From contig CM074130.1 of NCBI GenBank assembly GCA_037178625.1, forward strand, positions 2,914,001-2,978,000: 64,000 nucleotides of DNA, read 5' to 3'. The notes below the pieces were generated by a model. That model was not told the origin of the DNA. It ran no database searches and saw nothing but the letters and a program-made list of their open reading frames with translations. The position numbers and the translations under genes were made by a program. Position 1 is the stretch's first letter. Every line of letters starts with the position of its first letter. Source of the stretch: Skeletonema tropicum (lineage: Eukaryota; Bacillariophyta; Thalassiosirophyceae; Thalassiosirales; Thalassiosiraceae). Shown in pieces: positions 61,513 to 64,000 of the stretch.

Positions 61513-64000
61513 GGCTCATGTCCATATTGAAGACAAACGATACAATATCGTGGAATAAGGCGCTGCCGGCCAGCCCGCACTGGACCTCTCACATCAGCTA
61601 CGACGATTAGCGTCGCATCTACGGAAGCTATCCAACTAAGCAGAAGTGATAGCCTTTGTCCCTATCGAAAGAAACTATGAGTGTCCACTAGAAGCGGCTC
61701 ATACCCATACTGACGGCGATAGATACGATTTGGTGGAATGTGGTGCTGCCGGCCAGCCCACACTGGACCTCTCACATCAGCTACGAGGTTGTAGCATCGC
61801 TTCTACGGACGCTAGTCGTCTGAGCAGTACAAATGAGCTTGTGTAGTATCGCCGCCGACTATAATGGGCCACTAGGAAGCGGCTCATACCCATACTGACG
61901 ACAATAAATACGATTTGTTACCGTGTGGTGCTGCCGGCCAGCCCGCACTGGACCTCTCACATCAGCTACGAGGTCGTAGCATCGCTTCTACGGACGCTAG
62001 TCGTCTGAGCAGTACAAATGAGCTTGTGTAGTATCGCCGCCGACTAATAATGGGCCACTAGAAGCGGCTCATGCCCATATTGACGACGATAGATACGATT
62101 TGGTGGAATGTGGTGCTGCCGGCCAGCCCGCACTGGACCTCTCACATCAGCTACGAGGTTGTAGCATCGCTTCTACGGACGCTAGTCGTCTGAGCAGTAC
62201 AAATGAGCTTGTGTAGTATCGCCGCCGACTATAAAATGGGCCACTAGGAGCGGCTCATACCCATACTGACGAACGATAGATACGATTTGTTACCGTGTGG
62301 TGCTTCCGGCCAGCCCGCACTGGACCTCTCACATCAGCTACGAGGTTGTAGCATCGCTTCTACGGACGCTAGTCGTCTGAGCAGTACAAATGAGCTTGTG
62401 CAGTATCGCCGCCGACTATAATGGGCCACTAGAAGCGGCTCATGCCCATACTGACGGCGATAGATACGATTTGGTGGAATGTGGTGCTGCCGGCCAGCCC
62501 GCACTGGACCTCTCACATCAGCTACGAGGTTGTAGCATCGCTTCTACGGACGCTAGTCGTCTGAGCAGTACAAATGAGCTTGTGTAGTATCGCCGCCGAC
62601 TATAATGGGCCACTAGGAGCGGCTCATGCCCATACTGACGACGATAGACACGATTTGTTACCGTGTGTTACTGCCGGCCAGCCCGCATTGGACCTCTCAC
62701 ACAGGTACAAATGAGCTTGTGTAGTATCGCCGACTAATGGGTCACTAGAAGCGGCTCATACCCATACTGACGACGATAGATACGATTTGTTGGACTTGTG
62801 GTGCTGCCGGCCAGCCCGCACTGGACCTCTCACATCAGCTACGAGGTTGTAGCATCGCTTCTACGGACGCTAGTCGTCTGAGCAGTACAAATGAGCTTGT
62901 GTAGTATCGCCGCCGACTATAATGGGCCACTAGAAGCGGCTCATACCCATACTGACGGCGAAAGATACGATTTGTTGACCGGGTGGTGCTGCCGGCCAGC
63001 CCGCACTGGACCTCTCACATCAGCTACGAGGTTGTAACATCGCTTCTACGGACGCCAAGTCGTACTGAGCAGTACAAATGAGCTTGTGTAGTATCGCCGC
63101 CGACTATAATGGGCCACTAGGAGCGGCTCATTCCCATACTGACGGCGATAGATACGATTTGTTACCGTGTGGTGCTGCCGGCCACCCCGCACTGGACCTC
63201 TCATATCAGCTACGAGGTTGTAGCATCGCTTCTACGGACGCTAGTCGTCTGAGCAGTACAAATGAGCTTGTGTAGTATCGCCGCCGACTATAATGGGCCA
63301 CTAGAAGCGGCTCATACCCATACTGACCACGATAGATACGATTTAATGGAATGTGGTGCTGCCGGCCAGCCCACACTGGACCTCTCACATCAGCTACGAG
63401 GTTGTAGCATCGCTTCTACGGCCGCTAGTCGTCTGAGCAGTACAAATGAGCTTGTGTAGTATCGCCGCCGACTATAATGGGCCACTAGAAGCGGCTCATG
63501 CCCATACTGACGGCGATAGATACGATTTGGAAAGCTTGTGTAGTATCGCCGCCGACTATAATGGGCCACTAGAAGCGGCTCATACCCATACTGACGGCGA
63601 AAGATACGATTTGGTGGAATGTGGTGCTGCCGGCCAGCCCGCACTGGACCTCTCACATCATCTACGAGGTTGTAGCATCGCTTCTACGGACGCTAGTCGT
63701 CTGAGCAGTACAAATGAGCTTGTGTAGTATCGCCGCCGACTATAATGGGCCACTAGGAGCGGCTCATACCCATACTGACGACGATAGATACGATTTGTTA
63801 CCGTGTGGTGCTGCCGGCCAGCCCACACTGGACCTCTCACATCAGCTACGAGGTTGTAGCATCGCTTCTACGGACGCTAGTCGTCTGAGCAGTACAAATG
63901 AGCTTGTGTAGTATCGCCACCGACTATAATGGGCCACTAGAAGCGGCTCATGCCCATACTGACCACGATAGATACGATTTGTTACCGTGTGGTGCTGCCG
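61513..64000. repeat. 184-bp satellite array, at least 13 units, open at the window end
   Basis: The marker GTGTAG falls at 61841, 62026, 62211, (62398 with one change), 62582, 62719, 62899, 63086, 63270, 63454, 63538, 63722 and 63906: steps of 180-187 bp, mostly 184-185, apart from shortened units of 137 and 84 bp. Two unit types recur: one with CACTAGAAGCGG and GGTGGAATG, the other with CACTAGGAGCGG and TTACCGTG; they alternate in the first six units. The first copy (61513-61700) is strongly diverged. Units are GC-richer than the flank. Each unit has short open frames on both strands (65 and 60 codons), but 184 is not a multiple of 3 and these are by-products of the repeat. Confidence 0.97.

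Noticed and set aside
61600..64000. 65-codon and 60-codon frames repeated in each satellite unit
   Set aside because: The unit length is not a multiple of three, the frames overlap unit borders on both strands, and the composition is that of the repeat.

Overview
The window reads as a nuclear contig of a diatom, probably a centric one. The supports are: compact genes on both strands; short GT-AG introns of about 44-290 nt with GTGAGT/GTAAGT donors; a full eukaryotic housekeeping set (SF3A1, AP-4 mu, Rpn9, V-ATPase c'', USE1, SRP receptor beta, U1A/U2B''-like); and several preproteins that start with a signal peptide ending in an ASAFAP-like site (SSSAF, TSAAF, STAF, VQPF), the hallmark of import into a red-algal complex plastid. 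Diatom-style Omp85 and plastid bestrophin genes fit this. The genus cannot be named from the sequence alone.

Layout. 0-5.4 kb: two LRR-kinase paralogues flank a convergent ribosomal-L1-domain (UTP30/RSL1D1-like) gene; the first kinase is broken. 5.4-9.1 kb: a large UBC-fold plus PH-like protein of unknown role is divergent from an AKTIP (UEV) orthologue. 9.1-17.2 kb: SF3A1, a methyltransferase with zinc knuckles, a CS-domain protein, SRP receptor beta, and a plastid FAD oxidoreductase. 17.2-22.2 kb: a 1,540-residue DDT/WHIM chromatin remodelling subunit. 22.5-33.6 kb: AP-4 mu, plastid trigger-factor-like protein, DOHH, chromodomain-JmjC protein, V-ATPase c'', mitochondrial carrier, Rpn9. 34-40.9 kb: plastid bestrophin, a non-autonomous DNA transposon, U1A/U2B''-like protein, a membrane protein, CRAL-TRIO protein. 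40.9-50.9 kb: a putative PCNA-binding nuclear protein, an ankyrin/coiled-coil protein, USE1 SNARE, PPM1G phosphatase, aldehyde dehydrogenase. 51.4-61 kb: nucleotide-sugar transporter, S49 peptidase, a secreted unknown, plastid Omp85, plastid GST. 61.5-64 kb: a 184-bp satellite array that runs off the end.

Most genes carry single-base breaks of frame. In a hand count about 45 resume in the +1 frame and only about 6 in the -1 frame, many of them in short homopolymers. This looks like insertion-biased consensus error from noisy long reads rather than biology, so I give each gene as one feature over its full extent and mark the breaks. Neighbouring genes are not a functional cluster; they are ordinary compact diatom gene neighbourhoods, with frequent divergent promoters of 200-600 bp and tail-to-tail pairs with as little as 12 bp between stops. 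The items most worth a second look are the dimeric satellite array, the transposon with an 11-bp target duplication, three 37-bp palindromic repeats at the SF3A1 promoter, the chromodomain-JmjC fusion, the UBC/PH-like protein, and a candidate 20-nt intron.
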